Positions 25,404-34,020 of a stretch of 64,000 nucleotides of DNA are shown here, piece after piece. The position numbers were made by a program, and so were the translations under genes. How positions within the stretch are numbered: the stretch's first letter is position 1; each line of letters starts with the position of its first letter. The notes under the pieces were generated by a model. The model did no database searches. It had not been told where the DNA came from and worked only from the letters and a program-made list of their open reading frames with translations. Origin of the DNA: Streptomyces griseofuscus (GTDB lineage Bacteria > Actinomycetota > Actinomycetes > Streptomycetales > Streptomycetaceae); NCBI RefSeq assembly GCF_014673495.1, contig NZ_CP051007.1, positions 156,611 to 220,610 of the forward strand. Reading direction: 5' to 3'.

Positions 25404-26345
25404 ATGCCCGTCCCCGCAGTCGACCCCGAGATCCGGACCCTGCTGGAGACCGCCGACACCGGTATCTTCCCCGTCTACGGCCTCGACGCCGTCCTCGCCG
25501 ACCCCCAGCGCTACGCACTCCTGCGCGCCTACCCCGACACCCCCGCCGACGACCAGGTCACGGTGCTGGACCTGCACATCCCCGGCCCCGCAGGAGGAGA
25601 CCTGCGGCTGCGCGTCTACCGGCCCGACACCACCGAAGTCCTGCCCGTGATCCTCTACATCCACGGCGGCGCCTTCACCTACGGATCCCCCGAGGCCGAG
25701 GAGGGACGCTCCCTGCGCTACGCCCGCGACGCCCGGGCCGTCGTCGTATCCGTCGACTACCGCCTCGCCCCCGAACACCCCTACCCCGCCGCGGCCGACG
25801 ACGCCTACGCCGCCCTGCTCTGGATCGCCGCCAACCCAGCCGAACTCGGCGGCGACCGGGCACGCATCGCCGTGGCCGGTGGCAGCGCCGGCGGCAACAT
25901 CGCCGCCTCCACCGTGCTGCGCGCCCGCGACCAGGCGGGCCCGCACATCCTCTTCCAGCTGCTGACCTACCCGGGCGTGGACGGCAGCCTGATCTCCGCA
26001 TCGGTGCGCGAGTTCACCGACACCCCCGTCCTCAACCGGGGTGCGATGGAACTGGCCTGGCAGTACTACGCCAAGGACACCCACCCCCACCCCTACGCCT
26101 CCCCGATCCGCGCCACGGACCTTGGCGCACTGCCGCCCACCTACATCGCCGTGGCGGAGATCGACCCACTGCGCGACGAGGGCCGCGACTACGCCGCACG
26201 CCTGTCCGCCGCCGGCGTCACCACCGAACTCGTCCAAGTACCCGGCGCTGTCCACGGCTTCGACATCCTCTTCCCCTCCGCCCGCATCAGCGAACGCAGC
26301 CTGGCCGACCAAGTACGCGCCCTACACGACGCCCTGCACCCCTGA
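25404..26345 (+). CDS. Alpha/beta-hydrolase, hormone-sensitive-lipase type
   Basis: 313 residues from ATG 25404. The oxyanion-hole motif HGGAFTYG, the nucleophile elbow GGSAGGN, the Asp region AEIDPLRDEG and the His in AVHGFD give a complete catalytic set of family IV esterases. An N-terminal cap region is present and no signal peptide, so it is cytoplasmic. It probably hydrolyses small esters. Regulated, by position, by the divergent GlxA-like protein. It abuts transposase remains at its 3' side. Confidence 0.88.
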   Translation: MPVPAVDPEIRTLLETADTGIFPVYGLDAVLADPQRYALLRAYPDTPADDQVTVLDLHIPGPAGGDLRLRVYRPDTTEVLPVILYIHGGAFTYGSPEAEEGRSLRYARDARAVVVSVDYRLAPEHPYPAAADDAYAALLWIAANPAELGGDRARIAVAGGSAGGNIAASTVLRARDQAGPHILFQLLTYPGVDGSLISASVREFTDTPVLNRGAMELAWQYYAKDTHPHPYASPIRATDLGALPPTYIAVAEIDPLRDEGRDYAARLSAAGVTTELVQVPGAVHGFDILFPSARISERSLADQVRALHDALHP

Positions 26346-26359
26346 TCTGCGGGTTTCAG

Positions 26360-27511
26360 GCCCCGAGCTGATCAGCCTGGGCTGGGTCGTCACCGCCCGG
26401 TCAGCGGCGTGGGACCCAGCCGGTACGCGCTGGCGTGGCGACGCGAGGCCGGACAGCGCCCGCTGGTCCAGCCCCTTCGGCCAGCCGGTCAGGCAGCCAC
26501 CGGCGAGTTCGGCCACCCAGGCGCCGTCGCGTATGTCGCTGTCGGGTTCCACGGCCGGCGTCCAGGCCGAGGCCGGCACCTTCAATACGGCCTGGTGGAT
26601 GGCGTCGGTGATGGTCATCCCGACCGAGTACGACAGCCACCTCCCACGCCGGGCGAGCCAGGCGACGAACTCGTGGTGCCGCCGCCGGAATCGGTACGGA
26701 TCAAGGTCTGCCGGCCGCGCCGCAACCGCTTGGGCAGCTGGGCCAGGGCCAGGGCCAGCTTGGTGGCCTCAATGTGGTCGGCGGCGGTGTTGGAACCCGC
26801 ATTGCCAGGCCGCCGCAGACCCACGACCGGCTCACCGGACCCGCCCCGGCCATGGTCGACGAACCCCATCAGCGGGTGGTGCCCGAACGTCTTCTTCCAG
26901 GTCGCGGCGGCGTCCTGCTTCTCGGAGTGCGCCAGGACGAGGACGCCGTCGATGTCCACGATCACCTGGCCGCCCGCGTCCGGCGCCGCATCACCGGCCA
27001 AATTCCAGACGTGTTCACGAACTTCGGCCCGGGCCATGCGGAGCGCGGCCAGAACCCGCTTCCCTCCTGCGGCCAGTCGGCCGATCAGGCGAGAGACTGT
27101 CGGATCGGAGGCCACCGGCCCGAACACGGCCGGCTCCGCCCGCAGCATGCCCGCATCGGCCAGGCAGTCCCCGCCAAGCGCTACGGCGAGCGCGACATCC
27201 AGCAAGATCTTGCCCGGATCGTGCACCGCCCGGGCCTTCCGCCACGGCTCAAGTGCCGCCGATATCGCCGTATCCAGACCGGACTTGCGGACCGTCTTGA
27301 CCAGCAGCACCGCACCGGCCTGCGAAACCACTCCGCGACCGCCGCCCTCGACGCGGACACGCGGATTCCAGGTGCAGCCCGACGTGGCCACGAAGACGAT
27401 CGCGGCCAGCACCTCGCGGTCCCCTCGCCGGCGATGCCCTCCCCCTTGCGGGCGAACCGGTGCCGGCGGCACCACCCGCTGGAACAACGTCCACAACTCT
27501 TCCGGCGCCAT
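26360..27511 (-). pseudogene. IS1380-family transposase remnant with an IS5-type N-terminus
   Basis: The main body is IS1380-like: KSGLDTAISAALEPWRKA, then VIVDIDGVLVLAHSEKQDAA with the first catalytic Asp, then FGHHPLMGFVDHG and RTDSGGG. Near 26660 the frame changes, and the fragment SYSVGMTITDAIHQAVLKVP continues one frame over. The first ~55 residues (MAPEELWTLFQRVVPP, VFVATSGCTW) are those of an IS5-type transposase, joined in frame at about 27350, so one element landed in another. Not functional. Confidence 0.7.
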
Positions 27512-27576
27512 CGCTCGACAAGCGCAGCAGTCATCACCCCAGACTGCCGCAAGATCACGCCAACTGGAATGACGTC

Positions 27577-27996
27577 TTATCGAGCCTTGTCATCGGCCTC
27601 CATGCGAGCCAGTCGCGCGTCGAGGACCGCATACTCGGTTTCCTGGATGACGGCCAACGCGAATTCGACGGCGGCGGCCGCGTCCGCCTCCGCCCTGTCG
27701 GCCTCGTGCGCAGCGCGAGCGGCGCTGTGTTCGCGCTTGCGGGTCTCGATGTCGCTGCTCACCTTGGCCGTGTGGTTGCGCCAGTTCTGCTGCATCTCGG
27801 CCCACCACTGCGAGATCTTCGCTTCGGCGTCGCGCGCCGACTCTTGGAGTTCGGCGGCTTGTGCCTGGGCGTCTTCGCGGGCCCTGTCGACCTCGGCTTG
27901 CAACTGCTCGCGGTTCTTGGTTGCGGCCTGGGACACGTGATCTTCGGCAGCCTTGGCCCGCTCGGCGAGGGTAGCGAGGGTGTCTGACACGGCCAT
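27577..27996 (-). CDS. Small charged coiled-coil protein (139 aa)
   Basis: The sequence is almost entirely helical: LAERAKAAEDHVSQAATKNR, EVDRAREDAQAQAAELQESA and AAVEFALAVIQETEYAVLDA. Ala, Glu, Asp and Lys/Arg with heptads suggest a long coiled coil. No membrane segment or domain. GGGAGG precedes the start. Similar small helical proteins are frequent in Streptomyces; function unknown. Confidence 0.7.
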   Translation of the reverse strand: MAVSDTLATLAERAKAAEDHVSQAATKNREQLQAEVDRAREDAQAQAAELQESARDAEAKISQWWAEMQQNWRNHTAKVSSDIETRKREHSAARAAHEADRAEADAAAAVEFALAVIQETEYAVLDARLARMEADDKAR

Positions 27997-28060
27997 CGTG
28001 CTGTCTCCCTCCTGGGATGATCGCTTGTTCTCGTCAGAGGATGTGGCTCACTGCTGGAAC

Positions 28061-28351
28061 TCAGTCCCAGTAACCGCCGCCCCAGCCCCAGCCGCCGTCA
28101 TCTCCCCAGCCCCCGTGGCCCCAGCCACCGCCGTACCCCCAGCCCCCGTAGCCCCAGCCGTCGTCGCCCCACCCCCAGCCGCCGTCTCCCCCGCCTCCGC
28201 CGCCGTGGTGGTAGGAGACAACGCTCTGGGGTGCAGCGGTGGGGGTGGTGGTAGCTGCGTGGGCGGCTCCGGCCCCGGCCGTGATGGCCAGGATCGGTAC
28301 CGAGCAAATCACGATGGCCACTCTCTTGATCCGGGTGCTTTGCGCGCGCAT
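28061..28351 (-). CDS. Secreted Gly/Trp-rich repeat protein (96 aa)
   Basis: From ATG 28351, AAGGGG upstream. A signal peptide with basic start (MRAQSTRIKRVAIVICSVPI) and AHA cleavage region is followed by a mature part made of Gly, Trp, Asp and Tyr repeats (DDGWGYGGWGYGGGWGHG). Such a chain cannot form an ordinary globule and probably acts in or on the cell wall. It lies beside a second repeat protein with the same leader type. Confidence 0.75.
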   Translation of the reverse strand: MRAQSTRIKRVAIVICSVPILAITAGAGAAHAATTTPTAAPQSVVSYHHGGGGGGDGGWGWGDDGWGYGGWGYGGGWGHGGWGDDGGWGWGGGYWD

Positions 28352-28566
28352 GATGCGCCCCTTAGGGTGCTTGGATTTCCGGAAAACTCCGCGGGCCGTC
28401 CGCCCGCGCTCAGAGACTGCGCGTAGGGCGCCGCCCGTCGCACGCGACGACGTCGCGGTCTTGCGGCGGGCGGTCACTTCCTGCAGATTGCGGGCGTAGG
28501 CCCGGCTGGCAGGGCGACCTGCGGCTCCTTCTACCGCAGGCCGCGCTCTGTCAATGTGGGGCCGAA

Positions 28567-28839
28567 TCAGTCTCCGTAGTCGCCACCGCCGTGGTCACCA
28601 CCACCGTGGTCGCCACCGCCGTAGTCGCCGCCACCGTGGTCACCACCGCCACCGTGGTCACCACCGCCACCATGGTCACCACCGCCACCGTGGTCGCTGT
28701 GGTACCCGACGGAGACCTGGGGAGCGTGAGCCGGAGCGGATGCGACCGCGGTCCCGGCCGCGCCGATCGCGGCACCGCCGGCCACGAGAACGCCTGCCGC
28801 CGAAACGGCGACCAGGTGCTTCAGGCGTCGTGCTCGCAT
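28567..28839 (-). CDS. Secreted Gly/His/Asp-repeat protein (90 aa)
   Basis: From ATG 28839. A signal peptide (MRARRLKHLVAVSAAGVLVA, cleavage near ASAPAHA) precedes nine or so GGGDHG/GGGDYG units to the C-terminus. The regular His and Asp suggest metal binding; the family resemblance to the neighbour is only in the leader and layout. The repeats are coded with almost the same codons, so recent unit expansion is likely. Confidence 0.75.
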   Translation of the reverse strand: MRARRLKHLVAVSAAGVLVAGGAAIGAAGTAVASAPAHAPQVSVGYHSDHGGGGDHGGGGDHGGGGDHGGGDYGGGDHGGGDHGGGDYGD

Positions 28840-29191
28840 GATCGATACACTTCCAATTCCTTGATCGAGGCGCACGCTGTCAGGCGCGTGCATTGACCGC
28901 GGCCTGTCACGGCTTTCGCTTCGCCATGTACGCGTGGAACATCTGTCGCGGCTCCACATGCCCGCAGGCCGAGCCTCGCGGACCGCGCTGCGACGGCCGC
29001 GTGCTGGGAGGGAATCTGCCGGATCGCGTATGCGCCTCCGTGCCAACCCCTCATGCACCCCACGCTAGTCACCGCATGGGTGATCGCATCTTGGGCGCAG
29101 CACTCGGATTGACACAGGTCATCTCGCAGCCCCCTGTGTCCAGGTACTCGTCCGAGTGCACCACCGAGTACGAAGTTATGTGCACCACTGA
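28840..29191. other. No gene seen
   Basis: 350 bases between the repeat protein and the IstB fragment. Short frames exist on both strands but none has a ribosome site plus protein-like composition. The right part is probably old IS21 flank. Confidence 0.4.
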
Positions 29192-29500
29192 TTAAGCCAC
29201 GTCGGTGTCCCGTTCGATGGCCTGGAGGCGGTTCTTGAGCCGGTAGCTGTTGCCGTTGATCGAGACGACTTCGCAGTGGTGCAGGAGGCGGTCGAGGATC
29301 GCGGTGGCCAGGACCTCGTCGCCGAAGACCTGGCCCCACTCACCGAAGGTCTTGTTCGAGGTCAGGATGATCGAGCCCTTCTCGTAACGCTTGGAGATCA
29401 CCTGGAAGACGAGGTTCGCCTCGGCCCGTTCCAGCGGCTGGTAACCCACCTCGTCGACCACCAGGACGCTGGGCCGCAGGTAGCTGGTGAGCTTGCTGAT
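29192..29500 (-). pseudogene. IS21-family helper ATPase IstB, C-terminal fragment
   Basis: The last ~100 residues of IstB remain: SVLVVDEVGYQPLERAEAN, SKRYEKGSIILTSNKTFGEW, FGDEVLATAILDRLLHHCEV and INGNSYRLK. The Walker B Asp (VVDEVG) is present, Walker A is lost. The gene is interrupted at 29501 by the left end of the IS256-type element, so the latter probably inserted into it. Confidence 0.8.
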
Positions 29501-29549
29501 GGGACTGTAAATCGTTCGGTGTAACTCCCGATCATGGAGTATGCATCGA

Positions 29550-30855
29550 TGACCAGTGAGAACGTGGCTGGGCAGGAGACTGTCGATTCGGCAGCGGCTG
29601 TGTCGGCGAAGGCCGTGGACGACCAGCTGATCGACGAACTGGTGAGCCGGGTTCAGGCCGAGGGCCTGTAGCTGACCGGTGAGGGCGGGCTGTTGCAGCA
29701 GCTGACCACGCGGCTGCTGGAGTCCGCCCTGGAGGGCGAGATCACCGACCACCTCGGCTATGCAAGGCACGATCCGGCGGGCAAGAACGGGGGCAATTCG
29801 CGCAACGGCACACGCTCCAAGACCGTGCTGACCGACGTGGGGCCGGTGGAGATCGTCGTGCCCCTGCGACCGGGACGGCTCCTTCGAGCCGAAGATCGTC
29901 AAATAGCGGCAGAAGCGCCTGACCGGGGTCGACGAGATGGTGATCTCGCTGGCCGCGAAGGGCCTGACCACCGGCGAGGTGCAGGCCCACCTGGCCGAGG
30001 TCTACGGCGCTGACGTTTCCCGCCGGACCATCTCCACCATCACCGACAAGGTGCTCGAGAGCATGACCGAGTGGCAGAGCAGGCCCCTCGACACCGTCTA
30101 TCCGGTCGTCTTCATCGACGCCATCCACGTGAAGATCCGCGACGGCGCGGTCGCCAACCGGCCGATCTATGTGGCCCTGGCCGTCACTGCCGAGGGCCGG
30201 CGGGAGATCCTGGGCCTGCGGGCCGGCGACGGCGGCGAGGGCGCCAAGCACTGGTTGCACATCCTCACCGAGATCAAGAACCGCGGCGTGAACGACGTCC
30301 TCATGCTGGTCTGCGACGGGCTCAAGGGCCTGCCCGAGGCGGTGGAGACCGTCTGGCCCCGGACCGTCGTGCAGACCTGCGTGGTGCATCTGCTGCGGAA
30401 CTCCTTCCGCTATGCCGCCCGCCAGGACTGGGACAAGATCGCCAAGCTTCTGAAATCGCCAAGCTTCTGAAGCCGGTCTACACGGCGCCGACCGAGGAGG
30501 CTGCCCTGGAGCGGTTCGCCGAGTTCGCCGACGCCTGGGGCCGGAAGTATCCGGCGATCGTGAAGCTGTGAGAGCCTGGGAAGAGTTCACCCCCTTCCTG
30601 CGGTTCGACACGGAGATCCGCCGCATCGTCTGCACCACCAACGCGATCGAGTCGGTGAACGCGCGGATCCGCCGGGCGGTCAAGGCCCGTGGACACTTCC
30701 CCAACGAGCAGGCCGCCCTGAAGTGCGTCTACATGGCGATCACGTCCCTCGACCCCACGGGCAAGGGCCAGGCCCGCTGGACCATGCGCTGGAAGACCGC
30801 GCTGAACGCCTTCGACATCACCTTCGACGGCCGCCTGTCGGCAGCCCGTCAGTAG
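29550..30855 (+). pseudogene. IS256-family (mutator) transposase, broken
   Basis: Recognisable blocks: LLESALEGEITDHLGYARHD, VISLAAKGLTTGEVQAHLAE, YPVVFIDAIHVKIRDG with a catalytic Asp, VCDGLKGLPEAVETVWP, and near the end IRRIVCTTNAIESVNARIRR. Breaks: a stop after VSRVQAEGL, a frameshift and stop near 29880-29908, a 17-base tandem duplication at 30438-30471, and a stop after GRKYPAIVKL. The protein cannot be made. Confidence 0.85.
30438..30471 (+). repeat. 17-base tandem duplication in the IS256 transposase
   Basis: ATCGCCAAGCTTCTGAA is present twice head to tail (30438-30454 and 30455-30471). The extra 17 bases shift the frame and end the upstream frame shortly after. Confidence 0.9.
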
Positions 30856-30902
30856 CCCCAACTACCCTAGTTAAACCGCTCGTTTGACAGACCCACGGCA
30901 AG

Positions 30903-31990
30903 CACCGTTGCAGTACTAGTTGTATTGACCCGGAGCGTTGTTCACGCGGCTGATTGGTGGCTTGCCTCCGAGTGCGGTGTGGCAGCGGTGGTGGTTGTAG
31001 GTGTGCAGGAAGTCTGCCAGGGCCTCGGTGCGTTCGGTGTTGCTGGTGTAGGGACGTAGGTGGGCCGATTCGTCGAGCAGGGTGCGGTTGAAGCGTTCGA
31101 CCTTGTCGTTGGTCTGTGGCCGGTAGGCGCGGGTGAGCTTGCCGGCCGCGCCGAGATCGGCCAGCGCCTGCCGCCAGGCGAAGCTTTTGCGGTAGGGCCA
31201 GGCGTTGTCGGTCAGGACCCGCTCGATGCGGTCGATCCCCGACGCGACGAAGAAAGCGGCGGCCCGGCGGAGGAACGCTGCGCAGGTGTCGGCCTTCTCG
31301 TCCGGGTGGATCTCGCTGTAGGCCAGGCGGGAATGGTCGTCGACAGCGGAGTGGACATAGTCGAAGCCCACGTTGCTGCGTCGGGCCCGGCCGGCCTGGC
31401 GGCCCAGCACCTTGTGGCCGCCGCCGTCGGGGATGCGGCCGAGCTTCTTGACGTCCACGTGGATCAGCTCGCCGGGCCGGTCGCGTTCGTAGCGGCGGAT
31501 GACCTGGCCGGTCGGCCGGTCCAGGTGGGCCAGCCGGTTCAGGCCGTGACGTGTCAGGATCCGGTGGGTGGTCGAGGCGGGCAGGCCCAGGACCGGGCCG
31601 AGGCGGGCCGGTCCGAGTTTGCGTATCTGTCGCTGCTGACACGCCTGAGCCTCCACCGTCGGCGCAGTGCGGTGCGGTGTCGTCAGGGGGCGGCTGGAAC
31701 GGTCGTGCAGGCCGGCCTCGCCCTCCGTCCGCCAGCGGCGTATCCACTTGTGGGCGGTCGTGCGGGAGATGCCCATCTCGGTCGCAACATGCGCGACAGG
31801 GCGGCCTGCGCCGACACGCTCGACGAGCAGTCGCCTGCCGTGAACGGTCAGCCGGGCATTACGGTGGGACACGAAGACCTCCGTGCGGTGCAGTCCTAGA
31901 CAGCTTCACCACACCGGAGGTCTTCGCCATGATCAAGCCCGACCAGTGTCAACAATGCTCGTGATCAATACACCTAGTACTGCAACGGTG
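30903..31990 (-). mobile_element. IS481-family insertion sequence, apparently complete
   Basis: 1088 bases bounded by 26-base inverted ends: CACCGTTGCAGTACTAG at 30903 and its complement ending at 31990 continue with one mismatch to TGTATTGA. No target-site duplication is evident in the flanks (GCAAG on the left, TTGCG on the right), so flanks may have recombined. Confidence 0.85.
30916..31872 (-). CDS. IS481-family transposase
   Basis: 318 residues. An N-terminal helix-turn-helix pair (VGAGRPVAHVATEMGISRTT, HKWIRRWRTEGEAGLHDRSS) precedes an rve integrase core: GELIHVDVKKLGRIPDGG, DYVHSAVDDHSRLAYSEI, RVLTDNAWPY and the Glu region NDKVERFNRTLLDE. All three acidic catalytic positions look intact, so the element may be active. 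Confidence 0.9.
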   Translation of the reverse strand: MSHRNARLTVHGRRLLVERVGAGRPVAHVATEMGISRTTAHKWIRRWRTEGEAGLHDRSSRPLTTPHRTAPTVEAQACQQRQIRKLGPARLGPVLGLPASTTHRILTRHGLNRLAHLDRPTGQVIRRYERDRPGELIHVDVKKLGRIPDGGGHKVLGRQAGRARRSNVGFDYVHSAVDDHSRLAYSEIHPDEKADTCAAFLRRAAAFFVASGIDRIERVLTDNAWPYRKSFAWRQALADLGAAGKLTRAYRPQTNDKVERFNRTLLDESAHLRPYTSNTERTEALADFLHTYNHHRCHTALGGKPPISRVNNAPGQYN

Positions 31991-32338
31991 TTGCGGTGGC
32001 TGATGGCCAGGTCGGTCGTTGGTGTGGTTGTGGGTGGCTCCCGCACCGTCGAGAGAGGTTTGGAGCCTCAACTCCCCGCTGAGTCAACCTAGTTGGTTGG
32101 CCCTGTCTCACTCGGCCTGCCCGGCGCCCTGGTCACGTGGGCCATGATGCTCATCGACTCGCGTGGCGGCCGTCCGCTGCACATCCGTCGGCACTGCTCA
32201 TGTCTACGTCACGGACGTTGCCGACCTCCTCGCCGACCGGCCCGAACTCGGCTTCGTCCGTCCTCCTGGGCGGGAGCTTTCCTGAACGCTCAGTAGTCGG
32301 GGATCTCGCCTGTCCCGTCGGGACGTGTCAAGAGAGGG
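31991..32338. other. No gene seen
   Basis: About 350 bases right of the IS481 end. Frames are short and lack start signals. Nothing recognised. Confidence 0.4.
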
Positions 32339-32581
32339 TCAGTTGGAGTAGTAGGGGGTCAACTCCCAGGAGTTGCCGCCTTCGTCCTCCATGCAGGCGA
32401 AGCCCACGATCGTCCCGTGGGCCTGCAGGGCGTTGCCCCAGTTGGTGCACTCCTGGAGGGGGCCCTTGCCCGGGATGTCCGCGCCCTGCCACACCGACGC
32501 CTGAGCCATGCCGGTGGCAATGCCGGAGAACGCCAGGACGCCGGCACCGACGATTGCAGCCTTCTTGAGGTTCTTGCGCAT
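32339..32581 (-). CDS. Small secreted protein with two cysteines (80 aa)
   Basis: From ATG 32581, with GGAG upstream. Signal peptide MRKNLKKAAIVGAGVLAFSG ending near AQA, mature part about 50 residues with one Cys pair (ECTNWGN, GFACMEDEGG), likely a disulfide. Similar in plan to the plus-strand gene at 46614. Role unknown. Confidence 0.7.
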   Translation of the reverse strand: MRKNLKKAAIVGAGVLAFSGIATGMAQASVWQGADIPGKGPLQECTNWGNALQAHGTIVGFACMEDEGGNSWELTPYYSN

Positions 32582-32885
32582 TCTTCGCTCCAATTCTGTC
32601 TGTGGGCACGTGCGCCGAATAGGCACATGGCCGCTGAGCAGGGGCCACGAGCTACCACGCGACCCGCCTCGCGCCCGGCACGGTCACGTTTCCGCGACCG
32701 CACAACACGCCGGTGCGCTACGGGGGTTACCCGAGGCATCTGCAGTTGATCACACCGGAACCCGCCGGCCCCAGGAGCCACAAGGGCTTGTTACACACCC
32801 CTGACAAGCTGCGGGAGTACAACACCGCAGGCATGGGGCTGCGTTACCGGAGCCGTGGCATGCGTACGCTCCCGTGCTCGCGGTC

Positions 32886-32925
32886 GGTGATGGCGGGGCA
32901 CATTTCCTCGTGCCCCGCCATCACC
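32886..32925. repeat. Perfect 16-base hairpin
   Basis: Arms GGTGATGGCGGGGCAC (32886-32901) and its complement (32910-32925) flank an 8-base loop. A terminator without T-run is possible. Confidence 0.7.
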
Positions 32926-33071
32926 TTCGTATGAACCGCCACGCCCACCGCGACGATGCCCAGAAGCCGCACCCGGTGCGCGAGAACGGCCAGCAGGCGC
33001 ACCGCCCGCAGGAGCCCGGACCGCACCACGGGCATCCGATGCTGTGCATCGCACCGGCGATGCCGCGCATC

Positions 33072-33118
33072 CTCTCCACTCGGTGGACTCCACCCAGTGG
33101 AGTCCACCGAGTGGAGAG
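33072..33118. repeat. Perfect 22-base inverted repeat with 3-base loop
   Basis: Arms 33072-33093 and 33097-33118 are perfectly complementary across CCA. Each arm contains CTCCAC twice, with the related GGTGGA between, so the structure has sub-repeats. Too tight for an ordinary operator; cruciform, recombination site or terminator are possible. Confidence 0.75.
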
Positions 33119-33331
33119 TGGGCGACATTGTGCGGGAGTCCTATGTCCCTGCACGGCACCGGTGACAGATGAACTGCATCGGACCTCCGCCAACTTGAAA
33201 TCGCAGGTCAAAGGGCTGGCGTGGCCGGTTGTCGGGGCGCTCATGCTGGTCGTCGGCGGCAGTCTGCGAAGTAGATCGTCCGTCAGTTTGTGTTGCTGGC
33301 GCCAACGGCTCGGAGCGGGTGATCTCCGTGC

Positions 33332-33832
33332 TTACTGCGGCAGGTCGGCCTGGTCCGCCTGGCGGAAGATGTCTCCGCATGTGGGGGCGGGCACCGCCTC
33401 GCGGGCGGCAAGGACGGTCAGCGTGTGGCGTACTTCCGTGCTCAGCCGAAGGAGCTGGAGACTGGTTTGACCGCCTTTGTATGCGTACAGGCGGAAGACC
33501 TTGACCGCGATGTCGTCGCGTTCGTCGGCGAAGGTGTCGGGGAGCCCGGCGAGTAGTTCGAAGTCTTGCTTGCTGGTGGCTGCGCCGGCCACGGCGCTGA
33601 GGGGCAGGGTCTTCAACTCTGATGCGGGCAAAAAAGTGTCCACTGCGACGGCGTGGGCGGCTAAGGCCGCGAAGATTTCAATGAGTCGTTCCCCGACCGA
33701 CACTTCAATGTCCCAGGAGTGAAGCCGCTCTCGGCGGTGATCTTGACGCCATGGCTCCTTGTCCACCAGTGGCAGCAGGACGCGTCCCAGATACGCGCAG
33801 CGACGCCACAGCGTGTCGTGGTCCGAGGCCAT
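33332..33832 (-). CDS. Unknown ~166-aa family, intact copy 2
   Basis: From ATG 33832 with GAGAGGAT upstream. 166 residues, helical, no signal or membrane segment: TLWRRCAYLGRVLLPLVDKE, VGERLIEIFAALAAHAVAVD, FELLAGLPDTFADERDDIAV and KVFRLYAYKGGQTSLQLLRL. It is homologous over its whole length to the plus-strand gene at 20256, which is frameshifted. The upstream element is also conserved. No domain known to me; the conserved WRRC, LAAHA and FRLYAYKGG blocks define the family. Confidence 0.75.
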   Translation of the reverse strand: MASDHDTLWRRCAYLGRVLLPLVDKEPWRQDHRRERLHSWDIEVSVGERLIEIFAALAAHAVAVDTFLPASELKTLPLSAVAGAATSKQDFELLAGLPDTFADERDDIAVKVFRLYAYKGGQTSLQLLRLSTEVRHTLTVLAAREAVPAPTCGDIFRQADQADLPQ

Positions 33833-34020
33833 GATCGATCCTCTCTGCAGCAGTTGGAGAGCTTGCCGCCTGAGTGGCGCAGGCCCTCCAACGTCCCACT
33901 ACACGCAGGCCGGGTACAGGACGGGGCTGGACGTTGCCTCACTGGCTGTTCTCTTTCCGCTCGGGTGGTCAGTCGGGTTCGAACAGGGGCCTGGTTCGGG
34001 TGAGTCTGCCGGTGCGGACG

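Larger units (their letters stand above)
29501..30897 (+). mobile_element. IS256-family element, degenerate
   Basis: The left end begins GGGACTGTAAATCGTTC at 29501, a typical IS256-group terminus. The matching right end is not seen; the region stops against an IS481-type element at 30903. Its transposase gene is broken in several places (separate entry). Confidence 0.65.
32582..33331. other. Gene-poor stretch with strong inverted repeats
   Basis: 750 bases without a supported gene, holding two long inverted repeats (32886-32925, 33072-33118) and a short stretch resembling the relaxase tail at 57.2 kb. A frame near 33195 (LKSQVKGLAWPVVGALMLVV) looks like a membrane-protein scrap. Confidence 0.45.

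Noticed and set aside
28567..28720. Non-coding microsatellite
   Set aside because: The repeat is in frame behind a proper signal peptide and start, and encodes GGGDHG units, so it is coding.
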